NCBI RefSeq assembly: GCF_900182725.1
Contig: NZ_FXTO01000016.1
Span: 1-64,000, forward strand
Origin: Thalassovita litoralis
GTDB lineage: Bacteria > Pseudomonadota > Alphaproteobacteria > Rhodobacterales > Rhodobacteraceae
Direction: 5' to 3'
Length of the DNA: 64,000 nt
A model generated the notes under the pieces. That model ran no database searches, was not told the origin of the DNA, and was given only the letters and a program-made list of their open reading frames with translations. The position numbers were made by a program, and so were the translations under genes. Within the stretch, counting starts at the first letter, position 1. Each line of letters starts with the position of its first letter. Positions 36,638 to 45,610 of the stretch are shown here, one piece after another.

Positions 36638-37513
36638 TCAGTTCCAGCCCTTAGCGCGATCTTTGAGGAAATTCAGAAACGCCTGAACCTTGGTGGTGCG
36701 GTGCAACGCCATATGTGTCACCAGCCAAAGCGGCGACCCCCAATCGTCATGCGGGGGGCATATTTCCACCAACCCGTCATGTTGTTCAGCCTCCCACCGA
36801 TTCAGGAATCCGATGCCGATACCTTCCAGCACGGCAAGGGAATTGGCCCGCAAATCTGTGCTGCGGAAAATAATGTTTTCGGGCGGCACCGCGTCCCATA
36901 GCCAGCGATGAAACGGAACACGAGTATCACGGTTGTCTGATCCGATAAACTCGTGCTGCGGGTATTCCTCGGGGCCTTGCGGCACGCCCTTGCGTTCGAC
37001 ATAGCTGGCGGCGGCATACAGCCCGATGCGCTGACGCAGCATCGGCTGCACCACGTTATCGGGGTCTTGCGGGGCGCTGCCCGCGCGGATGGCAACATGT
37101 GCCTCGCCGTATTCCAGCCGGAACACGCGTTCGCCAGTCAGATAGCGGACAACCACATCAGGATAGTCGCGCCGAAAATCCGCCAAGACCGGCAGCATCA
37201 GCGGCGCCAGCGCCGGTAGCGATGTAATCACCAATTCGCCCGAAACATCCTGCCCACGGCCCTTGATCCGCCCGGCCAGTTGGCTGAACTGATCGTCCGC
37301 CCCCTGCGCAACCCGCAGCAAATCCTGCCCGGCTTCGGTCGGGGTATAGCCGCGCGCATGGCGCTGAAACAGTTTTACCCCCAGCCGCGATTCCAGCGCG
37401 TCGATGTGGCGGATAACCGTGGCATGATGCACGCCCAGCACATCGGCGGCCCCGCTGACGGTTCCCATACGCGCAACCTGATAGGCCGTGCGAATCTCGT
37501 CCCAGTTATCCAT
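36638..37513 (-). CDS. LysR-family transcriptional regulator
   Basis: A 291-residue LysR regulator. The N-terminal helix-turn-helix (MDNWDEIRTAYQVARMGTVSGAADVLGVHHATVIRHIDALE) is followed by the type 2 periplasmic-binding-like effector domain. ATG 37513 fits the family; the frame is open upstream to 37795, over the azoreductase gene. It is divergent from that gene, so it probably regulates it in response to quinones or electrophiles, by analogy with similar pairs. It may also drive the DMT transporter. Confidence 0.9.
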   Translation of the reverse strand: MDNWDEIRTAYQVARMGTVSGAADVLGVHHATVIRHIDALESRLGVKLFQRHARGYTPTEAGQDLLRVAQGADDQFSQLAGRIKGRGQDVSGELVITSLPALAPLMLPVLADFRRDYPDVVVRYLTGERVFRLEYGEAHVAIRAGSAPQDPDNVVQPMLRQRIGLYAAASYVERKGVPQGPEEYPQHEFIGSDNRDTRVPFHRWLWDAVPPENIIFRSTDLRANSLAVLEGIGIGFLNRWEAEQHDGLVEICPPHDDWGSPLWLVTHMALHRTTKVQAFLNFLKDRAKGWN

Positions 37514-37522
37514 TCCATTCCC

Positions 37523-37532
37523 CACATATGTG
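37523..37532. promoter_or_regulatory. Palindrome in the LysR-azoR divergent region, candidate operator
   Basis: CACATATGTG is a perfect 10-bp palindrome, followed by two CACTG direct repeats (37533-37550). It lies 10 bp from the LysR start and about 100 bp from the azoR start, where a LysR-type protein would be expected to bind. This is inference from position. Confidence 0.35.
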
Positions 37533-37634
37533 CACTGACAAACATTCACTGTGAAATTGGGCGGATTGCGTTCGCCCACGCAAGAGATATCTGTGATGAC
37601 AGAAAACAGCAACACCCCGAAGTGGACCCAAACA

Positions 37635-38228
37635 ATGACCAAAATTCTGCGTATCGATTCCAGCATCAAAACCGAAGGTTCGATTTCCCGCCAACTGACC
37701 GATGACATCATGGCCCGCGTGGTGGCGGCCCATCCCGATGCCGAAGTAACCACCCGCGATCTGGGTGCGAACCCGCTGCCTGTGACCGATGCCAATTGGC
37801 TGGTGGCGGTGAATACCCCCGCAGATCAACGCACCCCGGAACAGGCAGATATCGCCGCGCTGTCCGATGCCTTGATTGCAGAACTGAAAGCCGCCGATGT
37901 GGTGGTGATCGGGCTGCCGATCTATAACTTTTCGCTGCCCTCGCAATTGAAAAGCTGGCTGGACCAGATGGCCCGCGCCGGTGAAACCTTCCGCTATACC
38001 GAAGCTGGCCCCGAAGGGCTGGTGAAAAACACCCGTGCCATCGTGGCCTATTCGTCGAACGGCACCCGCTTGGGTTCGGACATTGACTTTGCCTCGGGCT
38101 ACCTGCGGCACATGCTGGGGTTCTTCGGGATCACCGACATGCAGGTGGTGGCATCGGATCATTATGCAATTGACGCCGACTCTTCGCTGAAATCCGCGAA
38201 TGACGGCATTGCTTCGCTGGCCGCGTAA
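37635..38228 (+). CDS. azoR: FMN-dependent NADH:quinone oxidoreductase / azoreductase
   Basis: A flavodoxin-fold enzyme of 197 residues. TKILRIDSSIKTEGSISRQL, GLPIYNFSLPSQLKSWLDQ, and GETFRYTEAGPEGLVKN are AzoR hallmarks. It reduces quinones and azo dyes with NADH using FMN. The ATG at 37635 gives the family N-terminus; ATG 37596 would add 13 residues. It is divergent from its probable LysR regulator and has a terminator after it. Confidence 0.9.
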   Translation: MTKILRIDSSIKTEGSISRQLTDDIMARVVAAHPDAEVTTRDLGANPLPVTDANWLVAVNTPADQRTPEQADIAALSDALIAELKAADVVVIGLPIYNFSLPSQLKSWLDQMARAGETFRYTEAGPEGLVKNTRAIVAYSSNGTRLGSDIDFASGYLRHMLGFFGITDMQVVASDHYAIDADSSLKSANDGIASLAA

Positions 38229-38263
38229 ACAGTTTTCCGGTTTTCCAACAGCGCCAGCAACGG

Positions 38264-38295
38264 GGGGCGGTCCAGCCGGGCCGCCCCTTTGTTTT
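38264..38295 (+). terminator. Intrinsic terminator after azoR
   Basis: GGGGCGG and CCGCCCC form a hairpin with inner CC/GG pairs, followed by TTTGTTTT. The remaining 200 bp before ffh hold no gene, and no SRP RNA signature is seen there. Confidence 0.75.
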
Positions 38296-38495
38296 ATGGT
38301 GGTTTAGCTTGACTCGGGGCGCGGGCAGGACTAAACGCGCCCTACCAATCCGGGAGTCGTCATGTCTTCCGGTCCCATGCCTTAGGCTGGGATCGCCCCC
38401 CGTCAGCGCGTTGCGCCCACGGGGGACATTGGCATTTGGGCCGGTCTTGCTTACCTGTAAGGCCATATCGAAACGGGGTTAAAGGAGCCGCGGGA

Positions 38496-40022
38496 ATGTT
38501 TGAAAATCTATCCGAACGCCTTGGCAGCGTCTTTGACCGCCTGACGAAACAGGGCGCACTGTCTGACGAGGACGTGAAAACCGCCCTGCGCGAAGTGCGC
38601 GTGGCGCTGCTGGAAGCGGACGTTTCGCTGCCCGTGGCCCGCGATTTCGTAAAAAAGGTACAGGAACAGGCCACCGGCCAGGCCGTCACCAAATCCATCA
38701 CTCCCGGCCAGCAGGTCGTGAAGATCGTTCACGATGCGCTGGTGGACGTGCTGCGCGGCGAAGGCGAACCCGGTGCGCTGAAAGTGGACAGCCCCCCCGC
38801 GCCGATCCTGATGGTCGGCTTGCAGGGGTCCGGTAAAACCACGACCACGGGTAAGCTGGCCAAACGCCTGAAAGAACGCGATGGCAAGCGGGTTCTGCTG
38901 GCGTCTTTGGATATTTACCGCCCGGCCGCCATGCAGCAGTTGCAGGTTCTGGGTCAGCAAATCGGTGTGGATACCCTGCCCATCGTGGCCGGCGAAAGCG
39001 CGGTGCAGATCGCCAAGCGGGCCAAAACGCAAGCCTCTCTTGGCGGCTATGACGTCTATATGCTGGACACCGCTGGCCGGTTGCAGATCGACGAAACCCT
39101 GATGAAAGAAGTGCAGGACGTGCGCGATGCGGTGAACCCGCGCGAAACCCTGCTGGTGGTTGATGGTCTGACAGGTCAGGTCGCCGTCGAGGTGGCCGAG
39201 GAATTCGATGCCAAGATCGGGATCAGCGGCGTTGTCCTGACCCGGATGGACGGTGATGGGCGCGGCGGTGCGGCGCTGTCGATGCGGGCCGTGACTGGCA
39301 AGCCGATCAAATATGTCGGTCTTGGCGAAAAGATGGACGCGCTGGAAACCTTTGAGCCAGAGCGCGTCGCGGGCCGTATTCTGGGCATGGGCGACATTGT
39401 CGCGCTGGTCGAAAGGGCACAGGAAACCATCGAGGCCGAACAGGCCGAGCGGATGATGAAGCGCTTCAAAAAAGGTCAGTTCAACATGAACGACCTGAAG
39501 ATGCAGCTTGAACAGATGCTGAAAATGGGCGGCATGGAATCCATCATGGGCATGATGCCCGGCATGGGCAAAATGGCCGCGCAGGTCAAAGAAGCCGGGT
39601 TCGACGACAAAATCCTGAAACGCCAGATCGCGCTGATCCAGTCGATGACCAAAATGGAACGCGCCAACCCGCAGCTTTTGCAGGCCAGCCGCAAAAAGCG
39701 GATCGCCGCCGGTGCGGGCATGGAAGTCAGCGAACTGAACAAACTGCTGAAAATGCAGCGCCAGATGGCCGACATGATGAAGAAAATGGGCAAGATGGGC
39801 AAAGGCGGAATGCTGAAACAGGCGATGAAGGGCCTGATGGGCAAGGGCGGAGCGCCTGCCGAAATGGCCGGAATGGACCCGTCGCAGATGGACCCCAAGG
39901 CGCTGGAAGCAGCGGCCAAGGCGATGGGCGGCAAACTGCCCGGCGGTTTGGGCGGGCTGGGTGGTCTGGGCGGCGGCATGGGCCTGCCCGGCGGCCTGAG
40001 CGGTTTCGGCAAGAAGAAGTAA
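38496..40022 (+). CDS. ffh: Signal recognition particle GTPase Ffh
   Basis: The 508-residue SRP54 homologue carries ribosome-nascent chains to FtsY. It has an N domain (MFENLSERLGSVFDRL), a G domain with GLQGSGKTTTTGKLA, DTAGRLQID and the RILGMGDIV end, and a Met-rich M domain (about residues 310-450). A long Gly/Met/Pro tail follows and is longer than in E. coli. It opens the ffh - chorismate mutase - rpsP - rimM - trmD - rplS cluster typical of Rhodobacterales, here with extra genes inserted. Confidence 0.96.
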   Translation: MFENLSERLGSVFDRLTKQGALSDEDVKTALREVRVALLEADVSLPVARDFVKKVQEQATGQAVTKSITPGQQVVKIVHDALVDVLRGEGEPGALKVDSPPAPILMVGLQGSGKTTTTGKLAKRLKERDGKRVLLASLDIYRPAAMQQLQVLGQQIGVDTLPIVAGESAVQIAKRAKTQASLGGYDVYMLDTAGRLQIDETLMKEVQDVRDAVNPRETLLVVDGLTGQVAVEVAEEFDAKIGISGVVLTRMDGDGRGGAALSMRAVTGKPIKYVGLGEKMDALETFEPERVAGRILGMGDIVALVERAQETIEAEQAERMMKRFKKGQFNMNDLKMQLEQMLKMGGMESIMGMMPGMGKMAAQVKEAGFDDKILKRQIALIQSMTKMERANPQLLQASRKKRIAAGAGMEVSELNKLLKMQRQMADMMKKMGKMGKGGMLKQAMKGLMGKGGAPAEMAGMDPSQMDPKALEAAAKAMGGKLPGGLGGLGGLGGGMGLPGGLSGFGKKK

Positions 40023-40025
40023 TCC

Positions 40026-40586
40026 ATGACCCTGACCAACGCCCCTATTCTGGAAACCGATCGCCTGATCCTGCGCGGCCCGCTGCATGACGATGCCGCG
40101 CCGCTGATGGATTTCCTGTGCGACCGCGACCGGGCCGAGGGCTTTGGCGCCTATGACAATCGCAGCGACGCATGGCGGTGGTTCGCGCTGAACGTGGGTC
40201 ACTGGCATTTTCACGGCTATGGCTATTTCACCATCGTGGACAAGGCCAGCAACGCCGCCGCCGGGATCGCGGGCATCTGGAACCCACATGGCTGGCCCGA
40301 ACCGGAACTGGGCTGGGTGGTGTTCGACGGGTTCGAGGGCAAGGGCATCGCCTATGAGGCCGCCTTGCGCGCCCGCGAATGGGCCTATGCGGCTGATGGG
40401 CTGGGGTTCAGCACGCTAACCTCGAATATCGTGCCGGGGAATGATCGTTCGATTGCGCTGGCGGAACGGCTGGGCGCATGGTTTGAACGCAAATATCAGA
40501 ACGTCCATATGGGCGAGGATCTGCTGTACCGGCACCCCAGCCCGACGGATCTGGAATCTGACGGTTCGGTGGAGGCATATGCCTGA
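40026..40586 (+). CDS. RimJ/RimL-type GNAT acetyltransferase (tandem copy 1)
   Basis: A 186-residue GNAT of the RimJ/RimL group. ILETDRLILRGP opens the fold, WPEPELGWVVFDGFEGKGIAYEAALRAREWA is the acetyl-CoA site, and NDRSIALAERLGAWFERKY the C-terminal strand. It starts three bases after ffh and overlaps the next gene by one base. It shares LETxRLILRGP, WPEPEL and SIxLAERLGA with that gene, so they are paralogues from a tandem duplication. Acceptor substrate unknown. Confidence 0.88.
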   Translation: MTLTNAPILETDRLILRGPLHDDAAPLMDFLCDRDRAEGFGAYDNRSDAWRWFALNVGHWHFHGYGYFTIVDKASNAAAGIAGIWNPHGWPEPELGWVVFDGFEGKGIAYEAALRAREWAYAADGLGFSTLTSNIVPGNDRSIALAERLGAWFERKYQNVHMGEDLLYRHPSPTDLESDGSVEAYA

Positions 40587-41191
40587 TGCCTGCGACAGCC
40601 ATCCCCACTCTTGAAACTCAGCGCCTGATCCTGCGCGGCCCCGAGCCGGAGGATTACCCGAATTTCAAATCGACCTTCACCAGCTATCGCGCCCGTTTCA
40701 TGGGCGGGCCGCTGAACGATTATGAAACATGGATGCTCTATGCCGCTGAAATCGGCCATTGGCAGATCCGGGGCTATGGCATGTGGATGATCCACGACAA
40801 GCAAACGGACAAACCGCTGGGCATGGCCGGGGGCTGGAAACCGGCGAAATGGCCGGAACCAGAACTGGCATGGATCATCTGGCCGGAAACCGCAGGCAAG
40901 GGATACGCGCTGGAGGCCACCAACGCCGCGCGCCAATACCTGTATGACACGCTGGGCTGGGAAACTGCGGTGTCCTATGTGGACCCGAAAAATCTGGATT
41001 CGATCCGTCTGGCCGAACGTCTGGGCGCGAAACGCGACGACGCTGCCGCCACCGTGGATGGCAACGATTTCGTCTATCGCCACCCCACCCGCGACCAGTT
41101 GCGCAACACCCAGCTGGCCCACGGGATTCAGATGGAAATCGCCAACTACGCCGATCCGCTGTTCAAACCGAAAGGGATGCCCATTGACTGA
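40586..41191 (+). CDS. RimJ/RimL-type GNAT acetyltransferase (tandem copy 2)
   Basis: A 201-residue paralogue of the preceding GNAT. TLETQRLILRGPEPEDY, WPEPELAWIIWPETAGKGYALEATNAAR and LDSIRLAERLGAKRDD are the matching blocks. Its C-terminus is longer by a helical tail. Translation is coupled on both sides: a one-base overlap (TGATG) with copy 1, and an eight-base overlap with the chorismate mutase start. It may acetylate a ribosomal protein given the context, but there is no direct evidence. Confidence 0.87.
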   Translation: MPATAIPTLETQRLILRGPEPEDYPNFKSTFTSYRARFMGGPLNDYETWMLYAAEIGHWQIRGYGMWMIHDKQTDKPLGMAGGWKPAKWPEPELAWIIWPETAGKGYALEATNAARQYLYDTLGWETAVSYVDPKNLDSIRLAERLGAKRDDAAATVDGNDFVYRHPTRDQLRNTQLAHGIQMEIANYADPLFKPKGMPID

Positions 41192-41480
41192 CGCTGTAAC
41201 CCGCGCCGCCGAGGTGCTGAAAGAACACCGCGAAAGCATCGACCGTCTGGACGCCATCCTTGTCTATACGCTGGGGGAACGGTTCAAGCACACGCAGGCC
41301 GTGGGCAAGCTGAAGGCCACCCATGACCTGCCGCCCTCGGACCCGGACCGCGAAGCCAAACAAATCGCCCGTCTGGAAGAGCTGGCCCAACAGGCCGATC
41401 TGGACCCCGAATTCGCTAAAAGCTTTCTGCAATTCATCATTCAGGAAGTGATCCAACACCACCGGAAGCATCAGGCCTGA
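41184..41480 (+). CDS. AroQ-type chorismate mutase
   Basis: A 98-residue all-helical mutase that converts chorismate to prephenate for Phe/Tyr synthesis. Helix 1 reads HRESIDRLDAILVYTLGERFKHTQAVGKLK with the catalytic Arg and Lys, and the last helix ends FLQFIIQEVIQHHRKHQ. The start is TTG at 41184 inside the end of the GNAT gene. A chorismate mutase between ffh and rpsP is common in this order. Confidence 0.87.
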   Translation: MTDAVTRAAEVLKEHRESIDRLDAILVYTLGERFKHTQAVGKLKATHDLPPSDPDREAKQIARLEELAQQADLDPEFAKSFLQFIIQEVIQHHRKHQA

Positions 41481-41551
41481 TCTGCCGGTTCCGTGAATAC
41501 CAGAAATAACCGGGAATGCCCCGGTCAACGCCATCAAAGGAGACCTTAACA

Positions 41552-41917
41552 ATGGCAATGAAAATCCGTCTGGCCCGTGGCGGCTCGAAAAAACGCCCGT
41601 TCTACCGCGTTGTGGCTGCTGACAGCCGCATGGCACGCGATGGCCGCTTCATCGAGAAGCTGGGCACCTACAACCCGCTGCTGCCGAAAGACAGCGAAGA
41701 GCGCGTAAAACTGGACATGGAGCGCGTGCAGTACTGGCTGGGCCAAGGCGCACAGCCGACCGACCGTGTGGCCCGCTTCCTGGAAGCTGCCGGTGTTGTC
41801 GCCAAGAAAGAGCGCAACAACCCGAAAAAAGGCACCCCCGGCAAAGCAGCCGTGGACCGCGCCGAAGCCAAAGCTGCAAAAGCAGCCGAAGCCGCAGAAG
41901 CAGCTGCCGAAGAATAA
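41552..41917 (+). CDS. rpsP: 30S ribosomal protein S16
   Basis: S16 (121 residues) begins [19 protein letters not shown], with [14 protein letters not shown] and an Ala/Lys/Glu-rich C-terminal tail longer than in E. coli, as in other alphaproteobacteria. ATG 41552 is preferred over an in-frame start at 41516. Strong AAGGAGA site. A terminator hairpin follows before rimM. Confidence 0.96.
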   Translation: MAMKIRLARGGSKKRPFYRVVAADSRMARDGRFIEKLGTYNPLLPKDSEERVKLDMERVQYWLGQGAQPTDRVARFLEAAGVVAKKERNNPKKGTPGKAAVDRAEAKAAKAAEAAEAAAEE

Positions 41918-41951
41918 GATGTCCGGCCTTTGGGCCACATCTGCCGGAATT

Positions 41952-41981
41952 GGGGCGCTCTTTGAAGCGCCCCTTTTCTTT
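41952..41981 (+). terminator. Intrinsic terminator between rpsP and rimM
   Basis: GGGGCGCT and AGCGCCCC form 8-bp arms with a six-base loop followed by TTTTCTTTT. It probably lowers expression of rimM-trmD relative to rpsP. Confidence 0.88.
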
Positions 41982-42056
41982 TGTCGCACGGGATGAATTG
42001 CCCGCCCCGCAGGGACGCGCTATCACGGGCTGAAACGGACAATCAGGCAGGACGAC

Positions 42057-42575
42057 ATGGACAATCCCGACGAACTGATCTGTGTAGGCACCATCGCCGG
42101 AGCCTTCGGAGTACGGGGCGAGGTGCGGCTGAAAAGCTTTACCGCCGATCCCGAAGCGATCGAGGACTATAACCCGCTTGTCACCGAAGATGGCAGCCTC
42201 AGCTTCGAGGTGGGGATCATTGGCCCGATCAAGAACGGGCTGTCAGTACGGCTGTCCAGCGTCACCACCAAGGAAGACGCGGACGCGCTAAAGGGCGTCA
42301 ACCTGTATGCGCCACGGTCCCGCCTGCCATCGCTGCCGGATGATGAATTTTACTATGCCGATCTGATCGGGGTGGCGGTCTATGACACCGGCGGCACCCT
42401 GCTGGGGCAGGTAAAGGCGGTGCATGACCACGGCGCAGGTGACTTGCTGGAAATCCACGGGGCGGGATTGCGGGACTCGGTCCTGTTGCCCTTCACCAAA
42501 GCCGCCGTCCCCACGGTGGACCTGACCGCGGGCCGTATCATCGCCGACCCACCCGAGGGGCTGTTTGACGCATGA
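42057..42575 (+). CDS. rimM: Ribosome maturation factor RimM
   Basis: RimM (172 residues) helps 30S head assembly by binding S19. [21 protein letters not shown] is the N-terminal signature, followed by the PRC-barrel half with [21 protein letters not shown] and [13 protein letters not shown]. It overlaps the next gene by four bases; normally trmD would follow, but two unrelated genes intervene here. Confidence 0.95.
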   Translation: MDNPDELICVGTIAGAFGVRGEVRLKSFTADPEAIEDYNPLVTEDGSLSFEVGIIGPIKNGLSVRLSSVTTKEDADALKGVNLYAPRSRLPSLPDDEFYYADLIGVAVYDTGGTLLGQVKAVHDHGAGDLLEIHGAGLRDSVLLPFTKAAVPTVDLTAGRIIADPPEGLFDA

Positions 42576-43399
42576 CGCGGGTGATCGTTCATGCCGGGTT
42601 TCATAAAACCGGCACGACCAGCATTCAGGCTTTTCTGGAACGCAACGCGAAGCTGCTAAAACCCTATACGGCCATTTATTTGAAAACCGATCTTGGCCGA
42701 GCGCGCTATTTGGGGCGCTGGTATGGGCAACGATCGGTATTCTGGCGCCGCTGGCTGTTCCGGCGGGGGTTCCGGGAATTTTTGCAAACGGTTCCGGATA
42801 CGCCGGTAATCGTGATTTCGCGCGAAAGTTTTTCTGGAATGATGCTGGGGTTTCGCGGCTCACACTTGCGCCCACCCCGGCAATACGCGCCTATGGCAAT
42901 CCCGCTGGCGCGGGAAATCATCCGCGAATGCCGCCGCCGGTTCGGGCCAGATGTGCGGATTGAATTTCTGTACACCACACGACAGACGCAGCCGTTTTTG
43001 AGCAGCATCTGGCGTCATGTTCTGCGTACCAGCCGCCTGACGCAGGATTTTGCAACGTTCCGCGCAGCATTCACCCCACCCCCGGATTTACACGCAGATG
43101 CCATGCAGATCGCCACCGCCATCGCCCCTGTGCCGATCCATACCGCCGCGTTAGAGGATTATGCCAATCATCCCCTTGGCCCCGGCCAAGCCATCGCCGA
43201 ACTGCTGGATTTGCCCGACGATGTGCGCCAACGGCTAAAACCTGTCGCACGCCACAATCCGGGCCAGTCAGACACGCTTAGCGCCTGTTTTCTGGACATG
43301 AACCGGGGCCATCTGCGCGGCAATGCCCTGAAACAGGCGAAACATGACCTGGCGATGGCCGAACGCCCTGCGGAAACCCGGCGCAAAGCGGCAAAATGA
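42572..43399 (+). CDS. Sulfotransferase-like P-loop protein
   Basis: A 275-residue protein opening with [19 protein letters not shown], the 5'-phosphosulfate-binding loop of sulfotransferases. [11 protein letters not shown] is the likely 3'-phosphate-binding Arg/Ser strand near residue 78. The rest is divergent and basic, without a recognised acceptor motif. It could transfer sulfate from PAPS to a glycan, lipid or other acceptor; this is family-level inference. The start overlaps the rimM stop by four bases, an unusual insertion in a ribosomal gene run. Confidence 0.7.
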   Translation: MTRVIVHAGFHKTGTTSIQAFLERNAKLLKPYTAIYLKTDLGRARYLGRWYGQRSVFWRRWLFRRGFREFLQTVPDTPVIVISRESFSGMMLGFRGSHLRPPRQYAPMAIPLAREIIRECRRRFGPDVRIEFLYTTRQTQPFLSSIWRHVLRTSRLTQDFATFRAAFTPPPDLHADAMQIATAIAPVPIHTAALEDYANHPLGPGQAIAELLDLPDDVRQRLKPVARHNPGQSDTLSACFLDMNRGHLRGNALKQAKHDLAMAERPAETRRKAAK

Positions 43400-43437
43400 T
43401 ATTGGCGGACGCGGCGACACCCCGCTAAACCCCATTC

Positions 43438-43560
43438 ACGACCAAAGCACCCAGATCCCACGGCACAAAATCCATCCGCCCGCCCCTGCAACCACAGGCT
43501 CTGATGGCCGAACTGCGCCGGATCAAGGATGCAATGCTGGCGGATGACAGCAGCACATGA
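43438..43560 (+). pseudogene. Partial duplicate of the trmD N-terminal extension
   Basis: An open stretch without a standard start reads SHGTKSIRPPLQPQALMAEL, then RRIKDAMLADDSST and a stop. It closely matches the N-terminal extension of TrmD encoded at about 44560-44615 (SYGRKSIRLTLQPQDLMAE). About 40 of 45 bases are identical between 43468-43512 and 44573-44617. It looks like a duplicated 5' piece of trmD left upstream of the intervening gene. A short functional peptide using an unusual start is less likely. Confidence 0.5.
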
Positions 43561-43608
43561 CCGGCTTTGTCACTTCGCCGCTTTCGGGGGGCGCGGTAGA
43601 CTGCGGGC

Positions 43609-44514
43609 ATGGCTTTTGAAAGATACTCAATCTCTGGCATTTTGAGTTTCGCGGCTCCGCTGTTCAGCGCCCCGGTTCTGGCGGGCTGGGCCGTGGCCCC
43701 GTGGGCAGTATTGCCGGTCTTTGCGACGCTGCTCGGCGCACAAACCACGCTGACCCGACGTATGCCGGGCCGAACCGGGGCCGCGATTGCATCCGCTTTG
43801 GCCGTACTGATCATCAATGCCGCGCTGGTGGGGATGCTGATGGGGCTGGGCCGGGGGTTGGCCGTGTTAACCGGGTCACTGCCAATGCCGATCTGGGGGC
43901 CGGTGCTGATCTGCGCCGGGGCGGCGGGGTTCGCGATCTGGCGCTATCGCTGGACACCGGAACAGGCGGAAATGGACGCCCTACTGGACCAGATGACCGC
44001 CACCATTACGGATATGGCCTCGCTGCCAGAAATTGACACACCACACCCCCCGCCACAAATCCTGAAGACGCTGGCCCTGCTGCGGAACCAGCCCTGCCCC
44101 GATCTGGATACGCTGGCAGCCGGATTATACGATGCGCTGGACAGCGATGCCTTTGACTGGCTGTACGATCTGGACCTGACGCCAGATGACCCATTGCGCG
44201 TGTCCGGGCGGCAGGACATGCTGCTTCTGCGACTGCTGGCCATTCCCCGGTTGCGACATGTCCAATCCGAACTGGGCGGGACCGGGATCATGACCGAACG
44301 AGCCTTGGTCAGCCCCCACCCCGCCGTGCGCCAAGAGGTCCGCGCCCTGATGGACCAGATGATAACCGAAGACTGCGAGTCGGACTGCTTCCCCCTGCTG
44401 CACGATCTGGAAGCTGCCGAGGCCAGCTTTCCGATGGAATTTGACGGGCTGACTGCGGCTCTGCGAGCGCATATCGCAAAACAACGCTTGGCGGAGACGG
44501 GGGGAACCGGGTAA
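43609..44514 (+). CDS. Unknown membrane-anchored protein
   Basis: A 301-residue protein I do not recognise. Three hydrophobic segments occupy about residues 14-40, 57-80 and 92-108 (VAPWAVLPVFATLLG, LAVLIINAALVGMLMG, GPVLICAGAAGFAIWRY). A 190-residue acidic, helical cytoplasmic domain follows, with PHPPPQILKTLALL and repeated Asp/Glu-Leu patterns. There is no catalytic motif. It lies between a partial trmD duplicate and trmD itself, and its stop is 10 bp from the trmD start, so it is likely co-transcribed. The composition is like its neighbours. Confidence 0.65.
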   Translation: MAFERYSISGILSFAAPLFSAPVLAGWAVAPWAVLPVFATLLGAQTTLTRRMPGRTGAAIASALAVLIINAALVGMLMGLGRGLAVLTGSLPMPIWGPVLICAGAAGFAIWRYRWTPEQAEMDALLDQMTATITDMASLPEIDTPHPPPQILKTLALLRNQPCPDLDTLAAGLYDALDSDAFDWLYDLDLTPDDPLRVSGRQDMLLLRLLAIPRLRHVQSELGGTGIMTERALVSPHPAVRQEVRALMDQMITEDCESDCFPLLHDLEAAEASFPMEFDGLTAALRAHIAKQRLAETGGTG

Positions 44515-44524
44515 GACCCGCGCC

Positions 44525-45337
44525 ATGAACGATACCCCTACGCAGCCCCCGGCCCGGTCTTATGGCCGCAAATCCATCCGCCTGACCCTGCAACCGCAGG
44601 ACCTGATGGCCGAAGATGCACCGATTGCGGGCGTCTGGACCGCGCGGATCATCACGCTATTCCCGCAGGCCTTTCCGGGGGTGCTGGGCGAAAGCCTGAC
44701 TGGCAAAGCCCTGAAAGAGGGTAAGTGGCAGTTGGAAACCACTGATTTACGGCGCTTTGGCGTGGGCAAGCACCGGAACGTTGACGACACCCCCGCCGGG
44801 GGCGGCGCGGGGATGGTGCTGCGGCCCGATGTGCTGGGGAATGCGATTGACCATGTGCAGCGCAACACGCGGGGGAACTGCCCGCTGGTTTATCTGTCGC
44901 CGCGCGGGCGACGGTTCGATCAACGGCTGGCGCGATCCTGGGCGGACTGCGACGGCGTGACCATGCTGTGCGGCCGGTTTGAGGGGGTGGATCAGCGGGT
45001 ACTGGATCATTACGACATTCAGGAAGTGTCCTTGGGCGATTTTGTCCTGACCGGCGGGGAAATCGCCGCGCAGGCGATGATTGACGCCACGGTGCGGCTG
45101 CTGCCCTCGGTTCTGGGCAATGCCGAAAGCATCGAAGAAGAAAGCCATTCCAACGGGTTGCTGGAACATCCGCAATACACCCGCCCCGCTGAATGGCAGG
45201 GTCGCGCGATCCCGGATGTCCTGATGTCCGGCCACCACGGCAAAGTCGCCGAATGGCGGCAACACATGGCCGAGGAAATCACCCGCGCCCGCCGCCCCGA
45301 TATGTGGGCGGAATACGAGAAAACAAAGGGCAAGTAA
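44525..45337 (+). CDS. trmD: tRNA (guanine-N1)-methyltransferase TrmD
   Basis: TrmD methylates G37 of tRNAs reading CNN codons, preventing +1 frameshifts. Of 270 residues, about 38 form an N-terminal extension (PPARSYGRKSIRLTLQPQ) before the usual start WTARIITLFPQAFPG. The SPOUT knot has DDTPAGGGAGMV, YLSPRGRRFDQ and DFVLTGGEIAAQAMIDA. The extension is found in related Rhodobacterales. The 273 bp to rplS hold no convincing gene. Confidence 0.96.
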   Translation: MNDTPTQPPARSYGRKSIRLTLQPQDLMAEDAPIAGVWTARIITLFPQAFPGVLGESLTGKALKEGKWQLETTDLRRFGVGKHRNVDDTPAGGGAGMVLRPDVLGNAIDHVQRNTRGNCPLVYLSPRGRRFDQRLARSWADCDGVTMLCGRFEGVDQRVLDHYDIQEVSLGDFVLTGGEIAAQAMIDATVRLLPSVLGNAESIEEESHSNGLLEHPQYTRPAEWQGRAIPDVLMSGHHGKVAEWRQHMAEEITRARRPDMWAEYEKTKGK

Positions 45338-45610
45338 CGCGCCTTTGTGCCTTGCTTTGCTGGCCGATCTCTCTTACACACCCCCAAGTTCCGAGCGGGA
45401 AACCGACTCGGACGCTTTGGTTATTTGCCTTCGGGATACCGGGCTTCCTTCTGCCCGTCCCTGCCCCGAAATCCGCGCCGATGCCAAAGCCCCCAAGGAA
45501 AGACGACCTGAACTCTGGCGGGCGCTGCGGCGGACCCGGTCGAAGGCACAGAGCTATGAGGACGTGACAAACCTTTGCGGACCAAACCGCAAGCAGATAG
45601 GAGCAAAGCG

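Noticed and set aside
38296-38495. Possible SRP (4.5S-like) RNA gene upstream of ffh
   Set aside because: The conserved GGAA tetraloop and AGGAAGCAG-type motif of SRP RNA are not visible.
38508-40289. A 593-codon minus-strand frame over ffh
   Set aside because: It mirrors the Gly/Met-rich ffh gene and is His/Phe/Gln-rich as antisense frames usually are.
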